Assembly (NCBI RefSeq): GCF_036017915.1
Contig: NZ_CP107929.1
Location: 1,488,001 to 1,552,000 of the forward strand
Length of the DNA stretch: 64,000 nt
Source: Micromonospora sp. NBC_00421
GTDB lineage: Bacteria; Actinomycetota; Actinomycetes; Mycobacteriales; Micromonosporaceae
Direction: 5' to 3'
Part shown: positions 16,583 to 24,581 of the stretch, piece after piece
Layout: the number at the start of each line of letters is the position of its first letter
How positions within the stretch are numbered: the first letter of the stretch is position 1
The notes under the pieces: model-generated
What the model saw: only the letters and a program-made list of their open reading frames with translations
Databases searched by the model: none
Told to the model about the DNA's origin: nothing
Position numbers and translations under genes: made by a program

Positions 16583-17893
16583 TCAGCCCACGCCCTCGGC
16601 GAGTCGGACCAGCGACGCCCGCAGCGCCTGGCCGAGGTAGTCCAGGTCGGCGTCCGTGGCGTTCAGCGGCGGTGCCACCAGCAGGCCCTCACCGCCGCCG
16701 CCCCGGCGGTACCCGACGAACGGATAGAGCAGCAGACCGTTGCTCCTGGTGATCCGGAGAGCCTCGCCGACGGTGCCCGGGGCCAGTTCGATGCCGTGGA
16801 AGTAGCCGACGCCCCGGACGTCCGTCACCACGGGCAGATCCCGGGTCACCTCGGCCACCACCTGGGTGACCGCCGCACCGCGTACCTGTTCGCGGTCGAG
16901 GGCGCCGAGCTCGTCGAGCACCGACAGCACGGCCAACCCGGCCCGTGCCTGTAGCGGGGTCGCCGACATGGTCCCCATCAGCGGCAGCCACGCCCCGCTG
17001 GACAGGATGTCCTCGGCCAGGTCCAGTGCGATCATCGTGGCGGCCAGCGGGACGTATCCCGCCCCGAGCCCCTTCGACAGCGTGACGATGTCCGCACGTA
17101 CCTCCGATGCGTGGTGCGAGGCCAGCGGGAGCCCGGTACGACCCAACCCGGTGAGCACCTCGTCGTGGATGAGGAGGACCCCGTACTCGTCGCAGATCTC
17201 GCGGACCGCCCGCAGATATCCGGGCGGCGGGGTGTAGCCGCCTCCGGTCGTGCCGTTGACGGGTTCCATCAGCACCGCGGCGACGCTGTCCGGGCCGGCG
17301 TCGACGATGGCGTCCCGGACGGCCTGCGCGCACTCCACCCGGCAGGTGGGGTACGGGCAGTCGAGATGCTGACCGGGGTAGGGGGGATCGAAGGCCGGTC
17401 CGATGCCGAAACTGTCGTCCTCGTGTGGCCGCCGGGAGCGGTGACCGGACAACGCGAGCACGAACGCGCTGTTGCCGTGGTAACCGAGCGACGCCGTCAG
17501 CACCCGGTGCCGGTTCTTCTCACCCCGTGACCGCTGGACCAACCTGGCCAGGGCGATGGCGGCCTCCACGGCATGGGTGCCGGTGGGGGTGAACATGACG
17601 CGGTCGTCCGGCCGGTGCACGGCCCTCGCCGTGGCGGCGGCCAACTGCTCCATGCCGCTGGCCAGCAGCGAGCCAGGACTGGCGTACGTGCAGATTCCGA
17701 CCTGGTCCCGCAACGCCTCGACCACGGTGGGGTGGGCATGGCCGATGTTCACGTTGATGATCCCACTCGACGCGTCGAGATAACGCTGCCCGGTCGAGGC
17801 GAAGATCCAGGAACCGGCGGCGTGGCTGTACGGGATGGGGGGAATCTGCAGCCGGGCGGCCAGCAACTGTGAGGCGCTCGCCGGGTCACCCAT
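16583..17893 (-). CDS. Class III PLP aminotransferase
   Basis: A 436-residue fold-type I class III aminotransferase (ornithine/GABA/glutamate-semialdehyde group). The PLP lysine is in TLSKGLGAGYVPL near residue 270. The cofactor aspartate region is LIHDEVLTGLGRTG, and MGTMSATPLQARAG follows the usual second-half pattern. Deoxysugar aminotransferases are normally of the DegT type, so a class III enzyme among NDP-sugar genes is notable. It is the only aminotransferase in this part of the cluster and might aminate C4 of the trideoxy-4-ketosugar, or act on a different ketone or aldehyde. ATG 17893 is chosen over the first ATG (17926) for the G-rich ribosome site. It follows the ketoreductase on the same strand. 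Confidence 0.85.
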   Translation of the reverse strand: MGDPASASQLLAARLQIPPIPYSHAAGSWIFASTGQRYLDASSGIINVNIGHAHPTVVEALRDQVGICTYASPGSLLASGMEQLAAATARAVHRPDDRVMFTPTGTHAVEAAIALARLVQRSRGEKNRHRVLTASLGYHGNSAFVLALSGHRSRRPHEDDSFGIGPAFDPPYPGQHLDCPYPTCRVECAQAVRDAIVDAGPDSVAAVLMEPVNGTTGGGYTPPPGYLRAVREICDEYGVLLIHDEVLTGLGRTGLPLASHHASEVRADIVTLSKGLGAGYVPLAATMIALDLAEDILSSGAWLPLMGTMSATPLQARAGLAVLSVLDELGALDREQVRGAAVTQVVAEVTRDLPVVTDVRGVGYFHGIELAPGTVGEALRITRSNGLLLYPFVGYRRGGGGEGLLVAPPLNATDADLDYLGQALRASLVRLAEGVG

Positions 17894-18055
17894 GGTCCCG
17901 CCCCCCGACCACCCTGTCACGGACACTGAACAGCTGCATGCGGTACTCCTGCCGGTCGGCGCGGGCCGGCCCGCGATCGGGATCGAGTTGTTTCGGTATG
18001 GTCCGACCGGGGGGCAGCGCCGGCACTGTCCCGATCGGCCGCGGTCACCTGCGGC

Positions 18056-19075
18056 TCACGACGACCCCTCCCGCCGACCGGTGGCGACCCGGGCGGCGGT
18101 GCGGTCGACACAGTCCCTCGCCCTGATGCGGATGTCGTCGACGAGGACCGCCTGCCGTAGCGCGTTGTCGTCGTCGCGGAGGTGCCCGGACCGGACCGCG
18201 GTGGCGAACGCGTTCACCGCGTTCGCCACCTGGTCGTCGGGCGTCAGCCGGAGCTCCTGCACGCCCGCGTGCCGCTCCAGGCGCACCACCGGGACGTGGT
18301 CCGCGGGTGGGCTGTAGGCATGCTCGACGACGATCCGGCCCTCGCTGCCCCAGAGCTGGTACTCGGACCGGTAGGAGTGGTCGAGACCGAAGGTCAACTG
18401 CGCTCCCACCCCGTCGTCGGTACACAGCAGGGCCTGTCCGCAGGAGTCGACGTGGGCGCCGTGCCGGGAGGTCAGTACCGCCGAGAGCACGTCGAGTTTG
18501 TCACCGCCCAGGAAGGACATCGCCGCGCGCACCGGATAGACCGCGGTGTCCAGCAGTGCGCCACCACCGAGCTCGACGCGGTGACGCACGTCGTCAGCCG
18601 GACGCCTCGGTACCCCGAAGGAGGCGTGGAAGGAACGCAGCGAGCCGATCGCACCGTCGGCGACCTGACGTCGGACCGCCGCGTGCTGGCTGTGGTGGAG
18701 GAACATCATGTTCTCCACCAGCACCAGGCCGCGGGAGCGCGCGGTGGCCAGCAGTTCACCCGTCCGGGCCGCGGTCGTGGTCATCGGCTTCTCGGCGAGC
18801 ACGTGTCTGCCGGCGTGCAGGGCGTTCTCGATCCAGGGGGCGTGCAGGGCGTTGGGCAACGGGATGTAGACGGCCTCGACCTCGTCGAGGTCCAGCAGCG
18901 CCTGGTAACCCCGGACCGCCCGGCAGCCGTAGGGCCGGGCCGTCTCCGCTGCCGTGTCCAGGTCCCGGCTGGCGATCGCCGCGATCTCGATGCCGGGAGA
19001 AGCGGCCATGGCAGGCAGCACCCGGCGACGGGCGATGCTCGCGCACCCCATGATCCCGATCCGTACGGGCGTCAC
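18056..19075 (-). CDS. NDP-hexose 3-ketoreductase (Gfo/Idh/MocA family)
   Basis: A 339-residue Gfo/Idh/MocA dehydrogenase. The Rossmann start is RIGIMGCASIARR, the catalytic lysine lies in AEKPMTT near residue 92, and GGGALLDTAVYPVRAA carries the active Asp and Tyr. This matches the C3-ketoreductases KijD10 and SpnN, which reduce the 3,4-diketo sugar left by a 2,3-dehydratase. That dehydratase is encoded divergently just upstream. GTG 19075 is preceded by AAGGAGAG. The stop is 163 bases from the aminotransferase start, so the two form one minus-strand unit under the box at 19208-19225. Confidence 0.9.
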   Translation of the reverse strand: MTPVRIGIMGCASIARRRVLPAMAASPGIEIAAIASRDLDTAAETARPYGCRAVRGYQALLDLDEVEAVYIPLPNALHAPWIENALHAGRHVLAEKPMTTTAARTGELLATARSRGLVLVENMMFLHHSQHAAVRRQVADGAIGSLRSFHASFGVPRRPADDVRHRVELGGGALLDTAVYPVRAAMSFLGGDKLDVLSAVLTSRHGAHVDSCGQALLCTDDGVGAQLTFGLDHSYRSEYQLWGSEGRIVVEHAYSPPADHVPVVRLERHAGVQELRLTPDDQVANAVNAFATAVRSGHLRDDDNALRQAVLVDDIRIRARDCVDRTAARVATGRREGSS

Positions 19076-19207
19076 CAGCTCTCCTTCCCGGGTGTTGCGG
19101 CAGGTCGGCAACGATCGCGGTGAGACGTGGACCTGCCGGCCCGGCCGGCCCGGTCGACCCTCCCGGCAAGGCCCTTTCGGACAGTAGGACCGCCGGGGCA
19201 CGGTGGG

Positions 19208-19290
19208 CATCCCCTGATCTGATAGCCGACGGACGGCGGGACGGCGGCGCCATCAGACCGAGGGATGCCCGGCCGATCACCCTTGTCCTA
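19208..19290. promoter_or_regulatory. Divergent promoter with two activator boxes (ketoreductase / 2,3-dehydratase)
   Basis: Minus box 19208-19225 is CTATC-N8-GGATG. Plus box 19250-19267 is CCATC-N8-GGATG. GTCCTA at 19285-19290 follows the plus box by 17 bases, and the minus strand has GTCCTA at a like distance. The plus transcript would have a ~160-base leader before the GTG at 19458. Confidence 0.75.
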
Positions 19291-19457
19291 GCGTCGAGCA
19301 CAGGCACGCACGCACACCAGGGCGGAAGTCGGCCTGCTGCGCCCCGGACCCGAGGAGAGGCCCCAGCGCCCGGACCGTCGTGGGGTGGGACCTCACCACC
19401 AGTTGCCGGTTGCGGGGCGGCTGGCCCGGCGAGCAGGCACGACATCAGGGGGATCCT

Positions 19458-20900
19458 GTGATTGACAGCTCTGGCGCGAGGCACGCCGTCCTGGAAGCGG
19501 AACGGGTCGGTCGGGTCACGGCCCCGGCCGACGACGCGGTGATGTCCATGGCGGACTTCCATTCGTGGTTCAGCGCACGCACCAGGGCGAACAGCTTCCG
19601 GGTGGACCGGATTCCGTTCGCGGACCTGTCCGGGTGGGACTTCGACCCGGACACCGGCAACCTCGTGCACGCCAGCGGACGGTTCTTCTCCATCGAGGGC
19701 CTGCGGGTCCGGACCGACCGGCCGTGGGCGGGCGAGTGGGCCCAGCCGATCATCGTGCAGCCGGAGATCGGGGTGCTCGGCATCCTGGTGAAACGGATCG
19801 ACGGTGTCCTGCACTGCCTCATGCAGGCCAAGATGGAGCCGGGCAACATCAACGGCCTCCAGCTCTCGCCGACCGTGCAGGCCACCCGCAGCAACTACAT
19901 GAGGGTCCACGGCGGCGCCGACACGAAGTACCTGGAGTACTTCCGACCCGGCTCCCGCGGCAGGGTGCTGTTCGACGGTTTGCAGTCCGAGCAGGGGTCC
20001 TGGTTCCTGCACAAGCGCAACCGCAACATCGTCGTCGAGACCGAGGAGGAGGTGCCACTCGACGAGGACTTCTGTTGGCTCACGCTCGGTCAGATCCGTC
20101 GCCTGCTGCTCCTGGACCACATGGTGAACATGGACTCCAGGACCGTCCTGGCGTGCATCCCGCCGGCGCTGACCGGACCGGACGTCCAGGACGCCGGCGA
20201 CGACCCGTTCACCCGCGCGGTCCTGCGGTCGCTGGCCGGTCACGGTAGCGCCGCGCACGACACCGGGACGATACTCAGCTGGCTGACCGAGATGCGGTCC
20301 CGGCAGGAGATGGTGCAGCGTCGGGTGCCACTTCGGCAGGTCACCGAGGACGGCTGGCGGCTCGGCACCGACGTCATCGACCACCGCGACGGCAAGTACT
20401 TCGACGTGATCGCGGTGGCCGTGCAGGCGAGCAGTCGCGAGGTCGCCGCGTGGACCCAGCCACTTGTGGCACCCAGACAGGCCGGTCTGCTCGCGCTGCT
20501 GGTCAAGCGGATCGGCGGGACGCTGCACGCGCTGGTACAGGCGCGTAGTGACGCGGGCATGCTCAACGTCGCCGAGCTGACCGCCACCGTGCACTGCCAA
20601 CCGGGCAACTACGTGGACGTGCCGGCGGAACACCGTCCCCGCTACCTCGACTACGCGCTCACGGCCACCGCCTCCCGCGTCCGGCTGGACGTCCTGCACT
20701 CCGAGGAGGGCGGCCGCTTCCACCACGCGCAGAACCGTTACCTGGTGATCGAGGTCGAGCCCGACTTCCCCGAGCCCGACGACCGGTACCTGTGGGTCAC
20801 GCTGTACCAGCTCACGTCGCTGCTGCCGCACAGCAACTACCTGACGGTGGAGCTCCGCAGCCTGATGGCGAGCATGCGGTGTCTGGCGCAACGGCTCTGA
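19458..20900 (+). CDS. NDP-hexose 2,3-dehydratase
   Basis: A 480-residue member of the NDP-4-keto-6-deoxyglucose 2,3-dehydratase family (TylX3, EryBVI, Gra-orf27), the first committed step to 2-deoxysugars. The family has two tandem homologous halves, seen here: [12 protein letters not shown]...[21 protein letters not shown] and later [12 protein letters not shown]...[21 protein letters not shown], each followed by a LHxLxQAxxxxG segment. GTG 19458 follows AGGGGGA; the longer frame back to 19380 has no ribosome site. It works with the divergent 3-ketoreductase. NDP-glucose synthase and 4,6-dehydratase genes are not in the window and must be supplied from elsewhere. Confidence 0.93.
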   Translation: MIDSSGARHAVLEAERVGRVTAPADDAVMSMADFHSWFSARTRANSFRVDRIPFADLSGWDFDPDTGNLVHASGRFFSIEGLRVRTDRPWAGEWAQPIIVQPEIGVLGILVKRIDGVLHCLMQAKMEPGNINGLQLSPTVQATRSNYMRVHGGADTKYLEYFRPGSRGRVLFDGLQSEQGSWFLHKRNRNIVVETEEEVPLDEDFCWLTLGQIRRLLLLDHMVNMDSRTVLACIPPALTGPDVQDAGDDPFTRAVLRSLAGHGSAAHDTGTILSWLTEMRSRQEMVQRRVPLRQVTEDGWRLGTDVIDHRDGKYFDVIAVAVQASSREVAAWTQPLVAPRQAGLLALLVKRIGGTLHALVQARSDAGMLNVAELTATVHCQPGNYVDVPAEHRPRYLDYALTATASRVRLDVLHSEEGGRFHHAQNRYLVIEVEPDFPEPDDRYLWVTLYQLTSLLPHSNYLTVELRSLMASMRCLAQRL

Positions 20901-20905
20901 GAAAC

Positions 20906-20955
20906 CCGGCAGGGCCGGCCGACGGGTCGCCCGCCGCCCGGCCGGTCCTGCCCGG
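20906..20955. terminator. Hairpin between convergent 2,3-dehydratase and flavoprotein genes
   Basis: CCGGCAGGGCCGGCCG near 20906-20921 pairs with CGGCCGGTCCTGCCCGG at 20939-20955, with one interruption. Confidence 0.55.
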
Positions 20956-20966
20956 CTGCTGCCGCG

Positions 20967-22559
20967 TCAGCCGGTCCGCATCGGCGCACCGGCGGGCGCG
21001 GTCACGTGTAGCTGGTCACGCAGGTCGTCCACCAGGTCCCTGAGGCCACCGGGGTCGTTCGCCGCACCGAAGACGTGGTGATCGGGACGGACCAGCAGGT
21101 ACGACACCGCGAACCGGGCCAGGTACGGGCGGTAGACCTCGTCCACGTCCACCACCCCGTCCCCCGGCGCGTCCCCGGGGGCCAGCAGCCGGACCAGGTG
21201 GGTGTCGAGTTCGGCGAGGAAGGCCAGTCGGTCCCCGTCGAGTGCGGTGCGGGGATCCCCGGTGGCCAGCAGGACGAAACCCCGGCCGACGACATCGTCG
21301 AACAGCCCGGTGGTGTCGTTGCGCGTCACCCGCCCCTGCGGCACTACCGCACCCGCCGGTGGCTCGGCCGCGTCGGCTCCGGGCCGTCGGTGCAGCAGCC
21401 CGGTCGAGAGCGGCTTCGCCGGCTCCGGGCGGCCCGCCGGGCGTCCGCGCCGGTTCGCCAGCACGGTGGCGTCCCGCTCGGCGGCGGCGGCCGGATCGGT
21501 CACGCAGATCACCCGGCCCAGCTGGACCGATGCCAGGATCGCGTCCCGGACCTGCGTACGCCGCTCCTCGGTGTAGCTGTCCAGCAGGGACTCGGCCACC
21601 GTCCCGCGGAGGACGAGGTCGAGCTTCCAGGCCAGGTTGACCACGTCCCGGATACCGGAACACATGCCCTGCCCGGCGAAGGGCGGCATGAGGTGGGCGG
21701 CGTCGCCGGCCAGCAGGACGTGCCCCACCCGCCACTGCTCGGCCCACCTGGCCTGGAAGATGTACGTGGTGCTGCGCAGCAGGGTGGCGTTGTCGGGGGT
21801 GACGCCGTACGGCCTCAGCAGACGCCAGGCCGTCTCGTCCCGGTTGAGCTCGGCTGTGCTCTCGCCGGGCAGCCGCATGAACTCCCAGCGTCGCCGCCCG
21901 GGGCCGCTGCCCACCTGGGTGGTCGGTCGGGCCGGATCACAGAACTGCACGTTGGTGGGGACGAACTCGCGCGGTTCGCGGAGCTCGACGTCACAGAGCA
22001 GCCACTCGTAGGAGAACCCGAGGTCCGTGACGGCGACGTCGAGGTGGTGGCGGACGAAACTGTTGGCGCCGTCGCATCCCACCACCCAGCGGGCGGAGAG
22101 CACCCGGGTCGCACCGTCGTCGTCGGTGACGCGTACGTCGACCAGCTGGTCGCGGTCGGTGATGCCCACCACCTCGTGGCCACGGAGCACGGTGACCGCG
22201 GGAAGCGACGTCACCCGGGCGGCGACGAGTTCCTCGAGCGCCGGCTGGTGCATCGTGTTCGCGTCCGGCCAGCCGTACGGGCCGGAGGTGCTGAACACGA
22301 TGTCCAGCAGGGTCTCACCGGCGGCGGTACGCCACTGGTAGCCGCTTGCCGGTTCCGTGATCCGACCGAGGTCCGGACCTATTCCGGTGCTGGCCAGTAG
22401 GCGGGCGGTCTCACCGTCGAAACTGGTCGCCCGGGGAAGCCGGTACGGCCGGGGACGGCGTTCCAGCACGGTCACCCGCCAGCCGCGCCGGGCGAGCAGC
22501 ACCGACAGGGTGGCACCGATCGGCCCGTTGCCCACGATGACGACGTCCACGACGGTCAT
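20967..22559 (-). CDS. Class A flavoprotein monooxygenase (Rif19/MhpA-like)
   Basis: A 530-residue FAD-dependent aromatic hydroxylase. It has the N-terminal VDVVIVGNGPIGATL (GxGxxG), the middle WVVGCDGANSFVR (DG motif), and GDAAHLMPPFAGQGMCSGIRD for FAD ribityl and active-site binding. A thioredoxin-like C-terminal domain of ~150 residues is typical of phenol and 3-(3-hydroxyphenyl)propionate hydroxylases. Rifamycin clusters carry such a gene (rif-orf19). Rifamycin-inactivating monooxygenases (Rox) belong to the same class, so self-inactivation is an alternative. ATG 22559 with GGAG upstream is chosen; the longer frame to 22739 overlaps the thioesterase gene. It lies 49 bases after the thioesterase stop, in one operon. 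Confidence 0.9.
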   Translation of the reverse strand: MTVVDVVIVGNGPIGATLSVLLARRGWRVTVLERRPRPYRLPRATSFDGETARLLASTGIGPDLGRITEPASGYQWRTAAGETLLDIVFSTSGPYGWPDANTMHQPALEELVAARVTSLPAVTVLRGHEVVGITDRDQLVDVRVTDDDGATRVLSARWVVGCDGANSFVRHHLDVAVTDLGFSYEWLLCDVELREPREFVPTNVQFCDPARPTTQVGSGPGRRRWEFMRLPGESTAELNRDETAWRLLRPYGVTPDNATLLRSTTYIFQARWAEQWRVGHVLLAGDAAHLMPPFAGQGMCSGIRDVVNLAWKLDLVLRGTVAESLLDSYTEERRTQVRDAILASVQLGRVICVTDPAAAAERDATVLANRRGRPAGRPEPAKPLSTGLLHRRPGADAAEPPAGAVVPQGRVTRNDTTGLFDDVVGRGFVLLATGDPRTALDGDRLAFLAELDTHLVRLLAPGDAPGDGVVDVDEVYRPYLARFAVSYLLVRPDHHVFGAANDPGGLRDLVDDLRDQLHVTAPAGAPMRTG

Positions 22560-22608
22560 GGAAACTCCACAGGTCGGCGCTGCACGAAGGGGATCGGAAG
22601 GGGACTCG

Positions 22609-23379
22609 TCACGCCACGGCGGGTCTGCTGCCGACCAGCTCCCGCCGCAGCACCGCCAGCACGTCCGCGTTCCGGTCGACCAGGAAGAAGTGGCCCCCCG
22701 GGAAGATCCGGAGTTCCATCGGCCCGGTGGTGTGCTCACCCCAGGCGCGCGCCTCGTCGAGGGACACCCGGGGGTCGCTGTCCCCGGTGAGGACTGTGAC
22801 CGGGCAGTCGAGCCTCCGGCCGGGGTCGTGCCGGTACGTCTCGATGGCGTGGTAGTCGCTGCGGACGGCCGGCAGGATCATCTCCAGCACCTCCGGGTCG
22901 GCCAGCATGGTCGGTTCGGTGCCGCTCAGGTTCCGCAGCTCGGACACGATCCGGGCATCCGGCAGGTGGCGCACCCCTTCGTCCCGGTAACGGGACGGGG
23001 CCCGTCGCCCGGAGGCGAACAGGTGAACCGGGGGCGGCATGCCGGCGTCGGGCATCCGCAACGCCACCTCGTAGCCGAGTACCGCGCCCATGCTGTGCCC
23101 GAACAGTGCCAGGGGGCGGTCGTCCAGGGGCTGTAGCGCGTCGAGGATCCGGTCCGCCAGATCCGGGACGTTGTCGACGGCGGCCTCGTGACGACGGTCC
23201 TGGCGGCCCGGGTACTGGATCGCCAGGACCTCCACCGTGGAGGAGAGCGCCCTGGACACCGGGTGGAAGAAGCTTGCCGAGCCGCCGGCGTGGGGCAGGC
23301 ACACCAGCCGGGGCGCGCCCTCCGGTGCCGGGTGGAACCGGCGCACCCACTTCTCGACGTGCTCCGCAGACTGAGGCAC
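22609..23379 (-). CDS. rifR: Type II (editing) thioesterase, RifR-like
   Basis: A 256-residue alpha/beta hydrolase of the type II thioesterase family that clears misprimed or decarboxylated acyl groups from polyketide synthase carrier proteins. The nucleophile is in FGHSMGA near residue 92, with a catalytic Asp in TGDSDPRV and His in GGHFFLVD. The LVCLPHAGGSASFF start forms the oxyanion region. This is the general form of RifR from the rifamycin cluster. GTG 23379 has AAGGAA upstream; an earlier GTG at 23397 would include that site. It is the first gene of the minus-strand operon from the box at 23538-23555 and is followed by the flavoprotein. Confidence 0.88.
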   Translation of the reverse strand: MPQSAEHVEKWVRRFHPAPEGAPRLVCLPHAGGSASFFHPVSRALSSTVEVLAIQYPGRQDRRHEAAVDNVPDLADRILDALQPLDDRPLALFGHSMGAVLGYEVALRMPDAGMPPPVHLFASGRRAPSRYRDEGVRHLPDARIVSELRNLSGTEPTMLADPEVLEMILPAVRSDYHAIETYRHDPGRRLDCPVTVLTGDSDPRVSLDEARAWGEHTTGPMELRIFPGGHFFLVDRNADVLAVLRRELVGSRPAVA

Positions 23380-23537
23380 AGCCGTGTTCCTTTCCACAGG
23401 TCGCGACCACTGTTGGTGGGGGCAGCCCGCCCGGTGGGTGTCGATCAGCCCCCCGGCTCGTGTCCTCCTCGGTGCCTTCGGTCGAGCCGGCGACCGGCAC
23501 GGCCCTTCGGAGGGTAGGACCGGCGTGGGGCGGTGGG

Positions 23538-23614
23538 CATCCCCAGATCTGACAGTGCGGTGTCGTCGACGGTGCTATCAGGTCTGGGGATGCCCACCGA
23601 TCGGGTCTGTCCTA
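23538..23614. promoter_or_regulatory. Divergent promoter with two activator boxes (thioesterase / dehydroquinase)
   Basis: Minus box 23538-23555 is CTGTC-N8-GGATG and plus box 23575-23592 is CTATC-N8-GGATG, with 19 bases between. Both are extended by a GGGATGCCC end. GTCCTA at 23609-23614 is 16 bases from the plus box. The minus side has GGTCCTACC at the mirrored distance. This is the cleanest copy of the module. Confidence 0.8.
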
Positions 23615-23684
23615 GCGTGGAAGAACCACGCAGGTCGTTGTCGGTGGCAGGTCGAGCGGACCGCCCTGAACTGAGAGGTGTTCC

Positions 23685-24125
23685 TTGAGTGTGATGCTTC
23701 TCCTCAACGGTCCCAACCTGGGTGCGCTGGGCCACCGCGAGCCGGAGATCTACGGCACCGACACCCTTGCCGACGTCGAACGGGCGGTCGCCGAAGAGGT
23801 GGGTTCCCGTGGCTGGGAGGTCGTCTCGGTGCAGCGTGACGGGGAGGGCGAGCTGGTCGGCGCGATCCACGAGCACCGGGACACCACGGTCGGCGCCATC
23901 GTCAACCCCGGAGCGTTGATGATCGCCGGCTGGAGTCTGCGGGACGCCCTGGCCAGCTACGCGCCACCGTGGATCGAGGTGCATCTCAGCAACGTGTGGG
24001 CGCGCGAGCAGTTCCGGCACGAGTCGGTGATCGCCCCGTTGGCGAGTGGGGTGGTGGTGGGGCTGGGTGCCTACGGGTATCGCCTCGCCGCCCAGGCGTT
24101 GTTGCACCTCTGCACGCCGGCCTGA
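23685..24125 (+). CDS. rifJ: Type II 3-dehydroquinase-like, RifJ (amino-DHQ dehydratase) candidate
   Basis: A 146-residue type II dehydroquinase. Conserved are LLNGPNLGALGHREPEIYG (Asn, Arg and catalytic Tyr), EVHLSN (general acid His) and REQFRH. The substrate loop that reads GGLTHTS in the Mycobacterium enzyme is GALMIAG here, losing its histidine. In the AHBA route RifJ dehydrates 5-amino-5-deoxydehydroquinate, and the changed loop may reflect that substrate; context supports this over housekeeping AroQ. TTG 23685, GTG 23691 and ATG 23694 are all possible starts, with GAGAGGTG at 23673-23680. Driven by the plus half of the divergent module. Confidence 0.82.
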   Translation: MSVMLLLNGPNLGALGHREPEIYGTDTLADVERAVAEEVGSRGWEVVSVQRDGEGELVGAIHEHRDTTVGAIVNPGALMIAGWSLRDALASYAPPWIEVHLSNVWAREQFRHESVIAPLASGVVVGLGAYGYRLAAQALLHLCTPA

Positions 24126-24581
24126 CTCAGGATTCGAGTGTTCTTCACGAATTACGTGATTCCCCTGCCACGCCACGGCGGACCTCGAAATGATGTCCCC
24201 GGCCTCAGGCGCAGGCCGATGGGGTGACTATTCGGGCATTTTATTCGCGCGTGACTCCCGGTTACGATTTCGGATCTTGGTGGCCGGTGTCGCCGCGCGG
24301 GCCGCGCCCGGTTTTGTCTTCATTCCGACGTGCGCACAACGTTACCAGGGGGTAACATCTGATCGACATCAGCCTATATGCAGGCAGTCTTTCTGTCCAC
24401 ACTCCGGGAATTTTGATCAGTGTCCTACTTGGTAACCAGAGGAAACGTCCGGCGGCGGTGACTTCGCAATCCACCCTGGACGCAGCGCGTCGGCGGTAGT
24501 ACTGTCGGTCACGGGTCAGCCGCCCGTGGTAATTGTCAAGAGGGCAACTGTCCGGAAAACAGGAACCACTGGGGAGGATCC
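24126..24581 (+). promoter_or_regulatory. Long AT-richer regulatory region of the LuxR gene, with a GTTACC dyad
   Basis: The region is less GC-rich than its surroundings and has no convincing gene. A 16-bp dyad, GTTACC-AGGG-GGTAAC at 24341-24356, and a second GGTAACC at 24431-24437 look like operator sites. Neither resembles the CTATC-N8-GGATG box, so the activator gene appears to be controlled by another protein. Confidence 0.5.

Noticed and set aside
18756..20891. A 711-codon open frame on the minus strand
   Set aside because: It runs antisense to the 2,3-dehydratase and across the divergent promoter into the ketoreductase in another frame. The composition is a GC-skew shadow with no recognisable domain.
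20967..22559. Firm call as a rifamycin-inactivating Rox monooxygenase (self-resistance)
   Set aside because: Class A flavoprotein motifs are shared by Rox and by the Rif19/MhpA group; nothing visible decides between them, so no resistance role is claimed.
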